Positions 48,521 through 60,619 of a stretch of DNA of 64,000 nucleotides are shown here, one piece after another; position 1 is the stretch's first letter; each line of letters begins with the position of its first letter. The notes beneath the pieces were generated by a model. The model was given only the letters and a program-made list of their open reading frames with translations, did not search any database and had not been told where the DNA came from. The position numbers were made by a program, and so were the translations under genes. The DNA is from Plasmodium relictum (Eukaryota; Apicomplexa; Aconoidasida; Haemosporida; Plasmodiidae), in contig NC_041692.1 of NCBI RefSeq assembly GCF_900005765.1, positions 1,798,001 to 1,862,000 of the forward strand, written 5' to 3'.

Positions 48521-49449
48521 ATGGTTCAACAAAAATTAAAAGTAATAGATGAAAATGATTTAAAAAATTTAAAAAATGAATCAAAATGTTGTATTATAAT
48601 AAATGATTTAGTTTATGATGTTAGTTCATTTTACGAGCATCCTGGTGGCTTTGATCTTTTTAAAGAGTATGAAGGTTAAAATGTGTACATTCTATTAGTT
48701 TTTAAATTTATTTTATATATATAAAAGTAGGAGAGTTTTTTTTATAGTCATTTGTATTTTATATTCTTTTAACTATCTTATTAATGTGTTATTATTTTGC
48801 ACTACATTACTTATTTATATTATTTTATTTTTTTTATTAAATGATTATTTCTTTCTTTAAAAAGGGATTGATGCAACATCATCTTTTAATGAAATTGGTC
48901 ATTCTACAAATGCAAAAAAATTGATGAAAAGTTATTTAATTGGTGTGAAAAAAGATACAGAAACATATAAAAAAAAAGAAGAAACAAAAATTGTTGAAGA
49001 TAAAACAGAGTATATTAATGTTTCTGAAGAAGAAATAGAGGAAGAAGAAGATGTAAAAATAAATAAACCTACAAATGTTAGAATTAAATATATAAAATAA
49101 ACAAAAAGTTTTAAATATATATAATAAAAAAAGTTTACATAAATTAATAAAAATTAAAAAAAAAAAAAAAAAAGTTACACCAAATATCATGAGAAAATAA
49201 AAATAATGTTGATTATATATATATATGAACAAAAAAAAAAAAATTAAAATTTAAAAAATTAAATTTTCTTAACTCTTTTGTATTATAATATCTTAATGTT
49301 GTATATTTTTATATTTATATTTGTATTTTAATTTTTTTTTTATCTCAATTTTCATTTAGGTTCCTGAAGAAAAATCCAATTATGCTGTTGTTGCTTTAAT
49401 AATTGTATTGTTTAGTATTTTCTATTATTTTATGTTTATTAAAAAATAA
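48521..49449 (+). CDS. cytochrome b5, tail-anchored
   Basis: Three exons, 48521..48674, 48865..49076 and 49360..49449, 151 aa. Exon 1 starts MVQQKLKVIDENDLKNL and contains the heme ligand His40 in FYEHPGGFD. Exon 2 supplies the second ligand, His64, in SFNEIGHSTNAKK, then a Glu/Lys-rich linker. Exon 3 encodes a C-terminal hydrophobic anchor (YAVVALIIVLFSIFYYF) ending in two Lys. Junction phases fit: GAAG|GTTAAA with AAAAAG|GG, and ACAAAT|GTTAGA with TTTAG|GTT. Exon 2 can read through for seven more codons to a stop, which would make a soluble form without anchor. Tail-anchored cytochrome b5 donates electrons to ER desaturases and other oxidases on the cytosolic face. The heme domain is complete. 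Confidence 0.93.
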
Positions 49450-49721
49450 TTTACAGTTTATTTTATTTTACTTTTTTAAAAATTTTTTTAACAAAAACAA
49501 ATTGTAGTTTTCTTAATATGCATTGATAAAAAAATGATTTAAAATTTTTTGAAAAATATAAAATTAAACAATTTCTAAAAATATATTAGCATAGGAGATA
49601 AAAATATTACTCATTTATAAATATTATATCCCTTCTTATTAATTTTTTTTTTTTTTAATATCCTATTAATACTTAATCCCTTTTAATTTATCTGAAATAA
49701 TATTTTTTCTTTTAGTCATTT

Positions 49722-50675
49722 TTACTTTAGATACTTTTTATCAAATATACTATTTTTTGTTATTAAATGATTTTTCAGGAATTTTTTTTTTGCTTTGATA
49801 TTTTTCTTATATTTTTCATTTAATAGTATATATTTTTTTAATTTTTTATCTTCATAAGGATCACTTATAATATCTATAAAAATGTTTTTCTTTTTATATT
49901 CTTCTTTTTGTCTTATTTTATCATTTTTAATTTCTCTTAACTGTTTTCTTAAATTACTGTTACAAATAAAATCGTTTTGTAGCATATTATTTCTTTTATA
50001 ATTTTCTTTTATAACATTGTTTATATCTTCATCACTAGATAAAAAATCGAGATGTTCTTGCTTATCTTCTTTTTCTTGATTTTTTTCTTGTAAAAAATTA
50101 ATTTCTTTATTTTCTTCAGTTTCACATTTTTTTTCTTTTTCTAAGCTATCTTCTTCACTTCCAATTAATATATTATTTTCTTCTTTGCTATGATATAATA
50201 ATACATTTTTATTTTGTAAAGCTTTTTTTTCTAGGAGCATAAAAGGATTAACCCTTTTTTTTTTAATATCATTTAAATCTATTGTATTAATATTATTTTT
50301 TCCTTTTTGAGTTAAAATATTTTTATAATTTTCATTTTTTTTTCTAGCACCTTCAATAATATCGTAAGAACAATTTTTTGGATTTGTTTCTATAATTATT
50401 TTATTAAAGCAATATTTACAAAAAATAGAAAAAGAATAAAAGCACGTGCTTATGTAGTAACCAGCTTTTCTTCTTTCACTATTAAATCTTTCTCCTTTGT
50501 AAATATAAGTATCACATTTTGTACATATTATAGTGTAGGGTATTTCAAATTTTATTTCGCAATAATCTTTTTTATTTTGCTTTTTTATTTCTTTTTCTTT
50601 TTTCTTTTTTGATTTTTCGTCCTCAACACTTCCATAATAAAAGTTATCAGCTCTTGATGCCTTTAAAGATAACAT
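49722..50675 (-). CDS. CWC16-family splicing factor (CCDC130/YJU2-like)
   Basis: A 317-aa single-exon protein. It starts MLSLKASRADNFYYG, matching the SSLKAARADNFYYPP opening of CCDC130/Saf4. The CWC16 zinc site is CTKC (51-54) and CKYC (86-89). Between them lies the family signature GERFNSERRKAGYYISTCFY, and ETNPKNCSYDIIEGARKK follows. The rest is a Glu/Lys-rich tail. Yju2/CCDC94 and CCDC130 act in the spliceosome around the catalytic steps, after PRP2 action. The N-terminus favours CCDC130/Saf4 over CCDC94/Yju2, though the two are close. It is the third spliceosomal protein of the window. Confidence 0.88.
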   Translation of the reverse strand: MLSLKASRADNFYYGSVEDEKSKKKKEKEIKKQNKKDYCEIKFEIPYTIICTKCDTYIYKGERFNSERRKAGYYISTCFYSFSIFCKYCFNKIIIETNPKNCSYDIIEGARKKNENYKNILTQKGKNNINTIDLNDIKKKRVNPFMLLEKKALQNKNVLLYHSKEENNILIGSEEDSLEKEKKCETEENKEINFLQEKNQEKEDKQEHLDFLSSDEDINNVIKENYKRNNMLQNDFICNSNLRKQLREIKNDKIRQKEEYKKKNIFIDIISDPYEDKKLKKYILLNEKYKKNIKAKKKFLKNHLITKNSIFDKKYLK

Positions 50676-52264
50676 GGAAAAATAAAAAAAATTTGAAAAA
50701 AAAACAAAAAAAAAATTAAAAAAAGAAATACATTTATATAATGAAATTATTTAATTACATATTTTAAAAAATGTTAAGTAATAAGATATATTTTTTTTTA
50801 AAAAAAATTTTAAAAAAAATTTACATCTCGAAAATAATAAAAAAATTATATGTATAAATATATCTTCAAGAATTTAAAAAAAGTACAAAAAAGAAAAAAA
50901 AAAAAAGAATATATTTTATAATATTTAATAAATTATACTTTTTTTCTTTATTCAAATTAAAATATTAACTTTTGTTCTATATTTAAAGAAATTCCATTTA
51001 AAAATACAAAAATGTGTAATAATTTGAATTTTTTTTTCTTTTTTATTATTGAACAAAAGATATTTATTTAAAAATTATAATTTTCTTTATGAAAAATAAT
51101 TTTTTATAGTTTTTTTTTTTATATGATAATTTTATTATTTTATAATTTTTTAATGGGGTACATGGTTTCATTTAAAGAGTTTAAACTTATATTACTTGTT
51201 ATGCTCTTTTGCTCTTATTATTTTAACGTATATTACTTATATTTGTTTATAGAATAAATATTTTTTTGATGATAAACTATTTTTTGTTTAAATTTACTGA
51301 TTTTGTATATTCCCTTTTTGATTACAATTATATGTATTATTATAATTTATGAAATTAAGAGGTTTCTAATATTGGAAAATGTTACATAAAAAATGAAAAA
51401 TAAAGGAGTTTTAAAGGAGTTAAACATATTTTAAATAATATGGATTAAAAAAACAAAAAGATAAACATGAGAAAAGTAATATATTTTTTTTTTTTTTTTT
51501 TTGTGTGTGCGTGTTTTTTTTTTTTAAATATCAATAAAAAAATTAATATGATTCTGTTATAGAAATATTTTGCTATTCACATATTTATACGTAGAAAGGT
51601 TTTTGAAAGAGAGAATAAGAAATTATTTAAATATTAAAATACTAGTTTCTTTTTTGACCATTGAATATTTATTATATAAGAATTATTTATATAATAATTT
51701 TTTTTTTTTTTTACTATGCTAAAATAGAAGTTTCAATATAATGTTTCTATTTTACAAATTAAAATAATATATATATTGTAAAATATAATAAACTAATATA
51801 CAATATATATGAAAAAAAAAAAAAAAAAATAACATTTTTAAATACTTCCACCTTTTAACAAACACAAAGGTGCTATTATTGCTACGAAAAAATTATATAA
51901 CATTGTTTTTATAAATAAATTATTATTAAAAATGAGAAAAAAAAGAAAAAAAATTATGTTTTAAGTTAAAAATACATAAAATATAATTAAAATTAACAAT
52001 TTTAAACAAATAATAAAAAAAAAAGAGAATAGAAAAAATAAATCAGTGATATAATAATACATAAAGTTATCTTTTTTTAATAATATTTGATAAAGTAAAA
52101 AATAGTAGAAACTTAAAATATCTTTTTTTAAAAAAGATGAAATTAATATTACAAATATGGAACTAAAAAAAAAAAAAAGCAAAGGAAATACGAAAAAAAT
52201 AACGAATAAAAAAAAAAAAAAACATACACAAAAAAAAGGATTGATTAAAAAAAATTAATGAAAG
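50676..52264. other. intergenic upstream of the CWC16 gene
   Basis: About 1.6 kb between two minus-strand genes. It holds the CWC16 promoter and the 3' UTR of the F-box gene. A TTTGTGTGTGCGTG island inside T runs lies near 51500-51515, and a GGGGTACATGG word near 51155. No gene seen; the frame at 51961-52182 is low complexity. Confidence 0.6.
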
Positions 52265-55235
52265 TTATATATATATGTCCGATTTATCAGGTAATTTTTG
52301 GTTATTTAAAGAGCGGTTTAATTTATGATTAGACAAAAGTATATTAATTACATAATCTCTATACAAATTATCAATATCGAAATATTTATTAAAATATTTA
52401 TATTTATAATATTGAATAGAATAGAAAACTAAATAATTACATCTCCATAATGATCTTGAAATTTTTCTTATATATTTAATGAACTGTTTATTTCCCTTTT
52501 TATTATTATATACATAAATAACAATATGAAGAACTTTATTTTTTTTTGGAGTGAAATTACTTCTATTTAATTCATTAATTATTTTTGAATACATCTGATT
52601 AACAAATTTTATTTCCTCTTCGTCATTAAACTTAAAATAAATACTTCCAATTCTTTTCCTTCTTCTTCTCATCATTCCTTGAAAATTAAATAAATTTTGT
52701 TTTAAAAATGCTTCTAAAAAGGTTAGAGCAGATAAAAGATGAGATAGGCATAAATCTAATATACAAAATGTTTTTAAATTTTGATTTTTTATCAATAACA
52801 ATAACCATAAGAATGGGCTACTTAAACTATAATTAAATAATGAAAAATGTTCTAAATTTAAATTATTCAATAAACAAATAATGTTTCTTCTTCCTTTTTT
52901 TTCTTCATTTTCAATTATATTTTTAAATAAATATAAAATTTCTATACTAACATTCTTTTTATATTTATAATTTTCTATAAGCCATATATATCCTCCCCTT
53001 TTTAACTTTTTAATTTTCTTTTTATTATTTTCAATTAATTGTCCTTGTACATATCTTTTTGTGATCTTATTATCATAATTATTAGTAGAATTAGACATAA
53101 GTTCAGCATCTGAATCGTTTTTTATATAACTTCCATCAGCGTAATATACCGGATTGCTAAAATTATTTATATAAATTTTGTCTTTATAAGTTGGTGTAAA
53201 GAATATTTTTTTTTCATTATTTTTAATATTTAATTGGTAATAATTTATTGCTTCTTGCTCATATTTTTTTTGAAAATTAGATGATATAATATTATTTTCT
53301 ATTAAATTAATATCAATTTCTTTTATTGCCTCATAAACTTTTAAATTATTTTGAATAAGTTCTCTTGTATTTGTATCAGTAATATTTTTGTTTTTTTTCA
53401 GATTTATGTATCTTGTAAAAACTTCTTTCCCTATTCCATACAAAAATATAGATAAGAGCATATGATAAAAATAAAAAAAGTAATCATAGCAATAAATATT
53501 TAAAGTTTTTAATGAAGGAGTGTTTATTGAAATAAACATTTCTATAAAATCATAACTCTGTATACCAGAGAAATTTAATATTTTTAAAAATTGTAAGCTG
53601 TTTATGTAATTATTTAAATGCACTTTTTGTTTATAATTTTTTATTTTTTCAAAGCATTTTTTATTACAGTTGTATACAATATTCAAATGTTCACATAATA
53701 TATGTAATTTATCCTTATTTATTAAATTTAGCATTCTTTTTTTATCATTTTTTTTTAAATGTTCATTTATATTTAATTCATAATTTGATAATTTCACGCT
53801 TCCATCACTATTATTATCATTATTATCATCATTTTCCTTATTTTTATCATTTATTTTTGATATCATGCCCAAATGTTCTTTTTGCTTTTTTTTATATGTT
53901 TTAATATTCCCATATTTTAACGAAAAAAAAGGCTTCATTTTATTTGTTTTGTAAATTTTCAATTTTTCTTCATTATCATTTTTTTTTTTTTTTTTTTTTT
54001 CTTCTTTTTCACTTACTTCTTTTTCTTTTTCTTTTTCTTTTTCTTTTTCTTCTTCTTTTTCTTCTTCTTTTTCTTCTTCTTCTTCTTCTTCTTCTTCTTC
54101 TTCTTCTTCTTCTTCTTCTTCTTCATTTTCTTCATTTTTTTTATCTTTTCCTGTTTTCAATTCAATATCATCTTTTACATTGTCTTTTTTTATTTTTTCG
54201 TCCACACAAAAAATTTTCTCTATATTTTCACTTGAAGCATCCTCTTCAGTATCAGTAAATGAAAATGAATAATTTTCACATACATTTTTTTTTTTTTTTT
54301 TCTTCTGTAAGATTAAATTCTGAATTTCTTTTAAATCATTCTTTGTTATGTAATTAAAAGACAAGTTATTTAATAATATTTCTTTTGCAAAAAAGTCGAA
54401 AATTATACTATAACTAGAATAAATAAAAAGAGGACAATTTATGTCATTTAATCCATGAATATAAAGTTCTTCTAATGATTTTGAATGGGCAAGAAGTAGT
54501 AAACTAATATCATAATAATTCGCATTTCTTAAAAATTCTCCTTTTAATGTTATCTTTTTTAAAAATCCTTTTTCATTTTCAACCAGCTGTTTTTTATTTA
54601 TTCCGAAATTCAAATTTTTCTTAACTGCAAAGAGAGTAAAATTAAATAAAAATATTATGAAAAAATATTAAAACTAAACATTACACAAACAAAATAAAAA
54701 ACAAAAAAAAAAAAAAATAAAGAGTATCTAACTATTTAAAAAATTATATATTTTTTCTTTTTATTTATAATAATATCAATATATATTTAAATGAATAAAA
54801 GAAAAAAAAATTCTCTTCATAAAATACACAAATATCTATAGTAGTTTAATTATATGAATGCATATATTTTAATTAAAAAAGAAACTGTATCTAAAAATAT
54901 TTTAATAATACATAAAATTTCTTTTTCTTTTTCCATCATAAAGCTTAATTCTATTTACCGTAGTATGGATTATCATAAATATTTTTTTCATCTTTTAAAA
55001 TGGATAAAAAGAAACTACTGAATTTATGTGATTTTACAAATTTTACAAATTTAATGTAATTATTTAAACTAATACATGTATTTAAACTATAAGCTTTTTC
55101 TCCATTTAAATATTCATAAAACTGTTTACTGACTGTTTTAAGTTTTAGTGTTTCATTTAATGTTAAATATTTTATTATGTTAAAAAAAACGTCGTTAGAA
55201 AAATTGATGAGAGATAAACTATTTTCATTAGTCAT
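52265..55235 (-). CDS. F-box protein with leucine-rich region
   Basis: Two exons, complement(52265..54624, 54959..55235), 878 aa. Exon 1 holds an F-box at residues about 10-50 (FSNDVFFNIIKYLTLNETLK, then KTVSKQFYEYL). It ends TACTACG|GTAAAT and joins TTTGCAG|TT in phase 1, with a 334-base intron. Exon 2 has leucine-rich-repeat-like blocks: SLEELYIHGLNDINCP, FLKILNFSGIQSYDF, TPSLKTLNIYCYDY, LNNLNLEHFSLFNYSL and NLKTFCILDLCLSHLL. This FBXL-like arrangement suggests a substrate receptor of an SCF (SKP1-cullin-F-box) ubiquitin ligase; the substrate is unknown. A long Glu/Lys tract encoded by TTC/TTT repeats (about 53980-54125) splits the repeat region. Taken alone, exon 2 has no ATG near its conserved start, which supports the two-exon model. 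Confidence 0.8.
53980..54126 (-). repeat. trinucleotide/hexanucleotide repeat encoding poly-Glu/Lys
   Basis: Plus strand reads as runs of CTT, TTTTTC and TTCTTC units, up to about 23 consecutive CTT copies. In the F-box gene on the minus strand this encodes a run of Glu followed by alternating Glu/Lys. In-frame length variation is likely between isolates. Confidence 0.85.
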
Positions 55236-55738
55236 TATATCTTAAAATATTTGAAAAAAACAAAAAAAAAAACAAAAAAAAAAAAAAAAAAACAAAAAAA
55301 AAAGAGAAATAAAATAGAGAAAAAATATTTTTACAAAAAAAATAAATACATTAAAAAAAAGTGTAGTAAAATATTTTTAAAAGAAATTTTTTTTTTAATT
55401 TTCAAGTGTGCTGTTAGTGTGTGCAAATATATTTTTTATTTTTCTCTTATAATTTTATCTTATTTTTATTATATTATTTTTAATTTTGTTTTCTATATTT
55501 TATTTTTCTTTAATTTTTGTTCTCTTTACTATCTTTGGCTTTTTCTTTATTGCTTTTTTGTTTTTTCTTTTTTTTTCATTTTTTCATTTTCATTTTTTCT
55601 TTTTTTTTTTAGTTCTATATTACTTTTTTTTTTAAAGGATATAAAATAAATCGAGACTTAAAAAAAAAATAAAATAAAAAGAATAACTTTTTTCTTGATA
55701 TTTTTAATTAAAAAAGAAAAAAAAAATGATAAGGTAAA
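55236..55738. other. divergent promoter region, F-box gene / 294-aa gene
   Basis: About 500 bases between two genes transcribed apart. It contains poly-A runs and a GC-richer island, CAAGTGTGCTGTTAGTG followed by TGTGCAA, at about 55402-55426. The open frame at 55251-55649 is homopolymer-driven and is not accepted as a gene. Confidence 0.6.
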
Positions 55739-56623
55739 ATGTTGAAATTACAAAGAAAGAATTTTTTTTTAAATTATTTCCACTTATATTTGTATAAGAA
55801 TTTAATGAGCCCATTTAAGTATTTTGTACATACTGACAAAAATGCAATACTTCAAAAAAAATATGAAAATTTATTGAAATTTGATGATAAAGTTAATGCT
55901 GAAATAGAAACAGTTAAAAAAAAATATGAGATTGATGATACATTTTGTTCATATATAACAAAAAGAAAAAGATTTTTTAATTTAATTTCATATGAAATAA
56001 AAAAATACGAGGAAAACATTTTTTATAAAAAAAGTGATGGTAGTGAAAATGCCTTTTTATATTCAAATAAAATCAAACCATTAAAATATTGTGATAGGAT
56101 AAGTGATATATTACTGGTTAATTGTATGTATTATAATAATAAAACAATTACAAAAAAAAATCTGTTTGATGTACTTTATAAAAAATACAGTTTAGTATAT
56201 TTTTTTTCAGATACCAAACATATCAATGAAATGAATAAATATTTAGAATATTTTGAGAATAACAAAAAAAGTTATAATATAGAACATAAAATAAATCAGG
56301 AATGTTATCTAAAATTAAAAAAAAAACAAAAACCAATTCATTTATTTTATTGCTATGTATCACCTTATAAATTTTTATTGTCCAATTATTTTAGTAAAAA
56401 AATTTCTGAAAATTTAAAAAGTAACTATTTCAATAATAAAAATTTTTTTTTTATAAATAATAAATTAAATATCAGTGATGAAAATACGTTATTATTATTA
56501 GGAAATAATTCCTTACCATCATTATTATTATTTGATGAACATTGTTATGTTAGATATCATATAAAAGGGTTGTTCACTAATGAGGCTTCTTACTATCTTT
56601 TCAATGTTTTATTGAATATATGA
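55739..56623 (+). CDS. conserved protein, putative mitochondrial, thioredoxin-like C-terminus
   Basis: A 294-aa single-exon protein that I do not firmly recognise. The N-terminus (MLKLQRKNFFLNYFHLYLYK) is basic, aromatic and lacks acidic residues, compatible with a mitochondrial presequence. The middle (about 45-110) is helical and charged. The C-terminal half alternates strands and helices: LVYFFSDTKHINEMNKYLEY, LFYCYVSPYKFLLSNYF, and LPSLLLFDEHCYVRYHIKGL, then a final helix. A late strand-turn of the type LLFDxxxxVRxxIKG is how ATP10-like and other thioredoxin-fold assembly factors end. ATP10 (F1Fo-ATP synthase assembly) is therefore a possibility, not a call. Confidence 0.7.
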   Translation: MLKLQRKNFFLNYFHLYLYKNLMSPFKYFVHTDKNAILQKKYENLLKFDDKVNAEIETVKKKYEIDDTFCSYITKRKRFFNLISYEIKKYEENIFYKKSDGSENAFLYSNKIKPLKYCDRISDILLVNCMYYNNKTITKKNLFDVLYKKYSLVYFFSDTKHINEMNKYLEYFENNKKSYNIEHKINQECYLKLKKKQKPIHLFYCYVSPYKFLLSNYFSKKISENLKSNYFNNKNFFFINNKLNISDENTLLLLGNNSLPSLLLFDEHCYVRYHIKGLFTNEASYYLFNVLLNI

Positions 56624-57779
56624 TATACATTTTAAAAAATAAAAAAAATATATTAAAAATAAATAAGTTTTAAAATAGACACAGTATTATAATAGGATAA
56701 ATTCCAAAAAAAATATTAAATATTTACCATATTAAGAAATAAAATATTGGAATTACAAGAGATAAAATAAAAAAATTAAAATATTTTTTAAATACAGATT
56801 ATTTTCTTAAAAAAAAAAAAGAAAAAATTAATAAAGCAAATTAAGTTTATATATATATAATACTATTTTATTATTTAAAATTTTAAAATTAATAATAAGA
56901 AAAATAAATATATTTATCAATTTACTATATTTTTATTTATATTTTTATAATAAAATTTTATTTTTTTGTCTTTATTTAAATATATATTTATTTCATCCAA
57001 TACACAGATAATCTAACAGAAGAAATGATATATTTCCTTTGTTAAAGCATGGAAAATTTTTGGTTAATACTATGTATATAAAGAAAATTAAGCAAATGGG
57101 ATTAATTGAATTAATGAAATAAATAAAATATATATTATTGATAATTAAAACAATATTTATCATATTTTGAATTATTATTTATTACAATTTTTAATTTAAA
57201 ATAGAATTATTTTTATTTGTTTAAAGTTTTGTCTATTGCATTTTTTTTTATGTTATATATATATTTCATTTTTTAAAAATTTTAAGAATTTGTATTAAAC
57301 ATATTTTAAAAAAAATTAATTTGTCTTTAAATATTGATAACTTTTTAAAATTATAATTTTTAAGTATTTATTTTTTTAAATATTATTAATTAAAAAATAA
57401 TTATTTTAAGTATGTGTATATATAGTATAAAGGTTATTTTCTTATTTTAAAATTTTGGAAAATTAAATTTGAAATAATGAATGCAAAATTTTTAGTTTTT
57501 TAATTTAGAATTAATCTTTTCTTAATAATTTTTATATTTTATTAGGATTTTTCCTTTTTTCTTTTTCTCTCCTTGATTGTTAACTTTTTTTTTTTCTATC
57601 TAGTTTTATTAATTTAATAAATTATCTAAAGAAAAAGATAAAAATAATTTGTATATCAATAAGATGTAATAAAATATAATAAAATAAACTATGTTTTAAT
57701 AAAAGAAAATATTTATTTTCCTTTCATATTTTTATTGTATTATTTTATATATAATTTTTTTTTGTAAAAATATGCCAAA
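56624..57779. other. intergenic upstream of the 17-exon gene
   Basis: About 1.15 kb between two plus-strand genes. AT-rich with no frame, RNA gene or GC-rich island that I can support. It holds the promoter of the downstream gene. Confidence 0.6.
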
Positions 57780-60581
57780 ATGTTTTATATTAACAAAAGT
57801 TTAAGTAAAAGTATTAATTCTCTTGTTCTTCATTTTGAGTTTGTAAAATGTAAAAATTTAAATGATCATAAAAAGAAAGGAAAGTATTATTTAGTAATAT
57901 CTTTTGATCAATTAATGTTTTATCAAAGGGATTTTTATGAAATACAATTTAAAATATTCTTTTTTGATATACTTCAAATATATCACTGCGATAAGTCAAA
58001 TTATATTCATATAATTTTAAAAGAAAATGCGGTAAATACATTCTATTATATTATTTTTTTTATTTTATCATTTATTTATTTATTTATTTTTATTTTATTT
58101 TATTATTTATTTATTTTTTTTTTTTTTTTCTATCATTGTATTTTATGATAAATACTTGTTTATCATATTAACAAATTATTATTTATTATTTTTTATTTTT
58201 TTTAAATAGTTGACTCATAATATTGGTGTAAAAGGAATGAACAAACATATTTTAATAAAGCACTTGTGTATTGGATATAGCACTTATTATATGTATCAAT
58301 TGAATAAAGTAAAAAAATTAGGGAAAATAGGAAATAATTATTCTGTATATATATATAAAGGAAAATAATTTTGTTGTCTTTTTTTGTTTCTTTTTTAAGA
58401 ATATTTATGTTCCCATTACAAAAGAGACATATGAAGAAAGAAGCAACAGAACAAATGAAAATTCTGAAATAAAAAAAATTGATAAGTCTATACAGCCATT
58501 TATAGGGTTAGTTTTAAATATATATTTAATTAAAGTTGTAATTTTTATATTTTATGATTTGCATATACTTTTTTCCTTTTTTTAGATATAAAAAAGTTAT
58601 ATATGATGATTACTTTTTTTTTATTCATAAATCATTTCAAAGTTAGTATTGAAAAAAATAAAAAATGTAATATATTGTGAATTATTAAGTTAATTAAAAC
58701 TACATGTGATACGCAATTATTCCCTTAAAATTTCTATACATTAATATATTTCTTTGGATCTTTTTTTTTTTTTTTCTTAAATAAGATGTTGTTTCTATTT
58801 CAAGTGAAAGTGGATTTTATGTTGATTCTAGAGGTAATAAAAAAAGAAAAAAAGAATTGATGAGAAGAAGAATTTCATACATTATGAAAAAGATATTTAA
58901 AGAGAAATTAACGAAAATTTTAAATATTAATACAAACAAGTTTATTGAATTTTCTTTTTTTTTTTTACAATAAAAGGTATTGAAATAAGTATAAAAATAG
59001 GAGATCAGAAAAGCATGATAAAATGTGAACAGGTTATAATATATATATATATATAATTTTTATAGAAATAAAAGTAAAGGTTTATATAATAAAATAAAAT
59101 TTATTAATTTTTAGACAACAGACAATAATTTTTATCAGTTAGCAAGAAATCATCTTAATTTTTTAATTGTAAAGAAATGAAAAAAAAGGAAATTTATATA
59201 ATATACCTAATTATTAATATATAAAATATTTATATATATTTATATATAATAGGAAGATGTAAAAATACCATTAATAATAAGAAAGAACTTTTATTACAAG
59301 AAAATGAATCTATCAGATGATATTGCTAAATGGATGGGATATGAGGTAAACAAAATTCAATTGAAACTTTTTTCATTTAATTTTAAAAAAAATAATAATT
59401 TTTAGGGATATCCTCATTTTTATATTATGTAATGCTTTTTATAATAAATTAAATTGAATAAAATGCTATTATGCCTATTTATTTATTTTTCTTTAGATAT
59501 ATTTAAAAAATGAAACTCATACAGTTATATGTATAATATTTAGAAGAACATGTAAGAAATATAAAAAAAAAAAAAATTAAAATAAAATATATGCATAAAT
59601 ATATTTTTTTCTTTTATAATAAAAATAATTTTAGTTATTCCTCCATTCCTTGATAGAAGACAAGATATAATATTTACTTTTAGAATATCCTATGAAAATC
59701 AGCAAGGTTACATATATATATTTTTTGATTTTTTTTATAATTTTATAGTATATATAAAAAATAGGCTTTAAAAAATGTGTATCAAAAATTATGAGATAGT
59801 TGTATTAATTAATATTCATTATAAATTATCTTTTTATCAATTTTTTTTGTTTTTTTATTAATTTTTTAGAATTTAATGTAACTGATAAAGATTTATATGA
59901 TGAAGTATATATTGTAGCTAATTCAATTACTCCTAATGATATTCATAACACTTAGTAATTAATAGAAAGAAAAAATATATATTTAAATTATATATTTTTT
60001 AAAATATTATAAATTTTTTTAGAACATATGATATTATTAATTAAGGATAATATTTTTATTTTTATATAAACAAATGTAACTATTTCAAATATCTTTTCTC
60101 AGTTATGCTAATTTAGTTCAAGCACAAGTAGACGCGTTACTATATAATTCTGAAATTTACGAATATTTTGAAACGTTCATAAAAATAAGAGTAAAAAGAA
60201 AATAAACATATTATATATTTATATATATATACTATAATCCTTTTTTATATATTTTAAAATATTTTTTTCTGTGAAGCCATCTTATTTTGAATGCATAAAA
60301 ATGTTTCTAAAGTCGATGTTGGTAATTTTAAAAGAAGGAGACGTCATGATTAATTCTGGTTAATTAATAAATAAAAAATATTCTTAAATATTTATATTTT
60401 ATTTTACTTTTTTTTTTTTTTTTTCATTAGATATAATTGATTTTTTAGGAGATGATACTAAAGTAGAGAGAAATCTTGAGTATTTGCTTAATATTATATT
60501 AAATAAAATTCCCGGTTAGAACATTTAGTAGACATTTTTGATAACATACAAAATAAAGAATAAATATATGTATTATTTATT

Positions 60582-60619
<38 letters not shown>

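Noticed and set aside
53944-54258. 104-codon plus-strand Leu/Phe-rich frame
   Set aside because: Antisense reading of the poly-Glu/Lys repeat of the F-box gene.
55251-55649. 132-codon frame between the F-box gene and the 294-aa gene
   Set aside because: Poly-Lys then poly-Phe from A and T runs; no motif and it fills a divergent promoter region.
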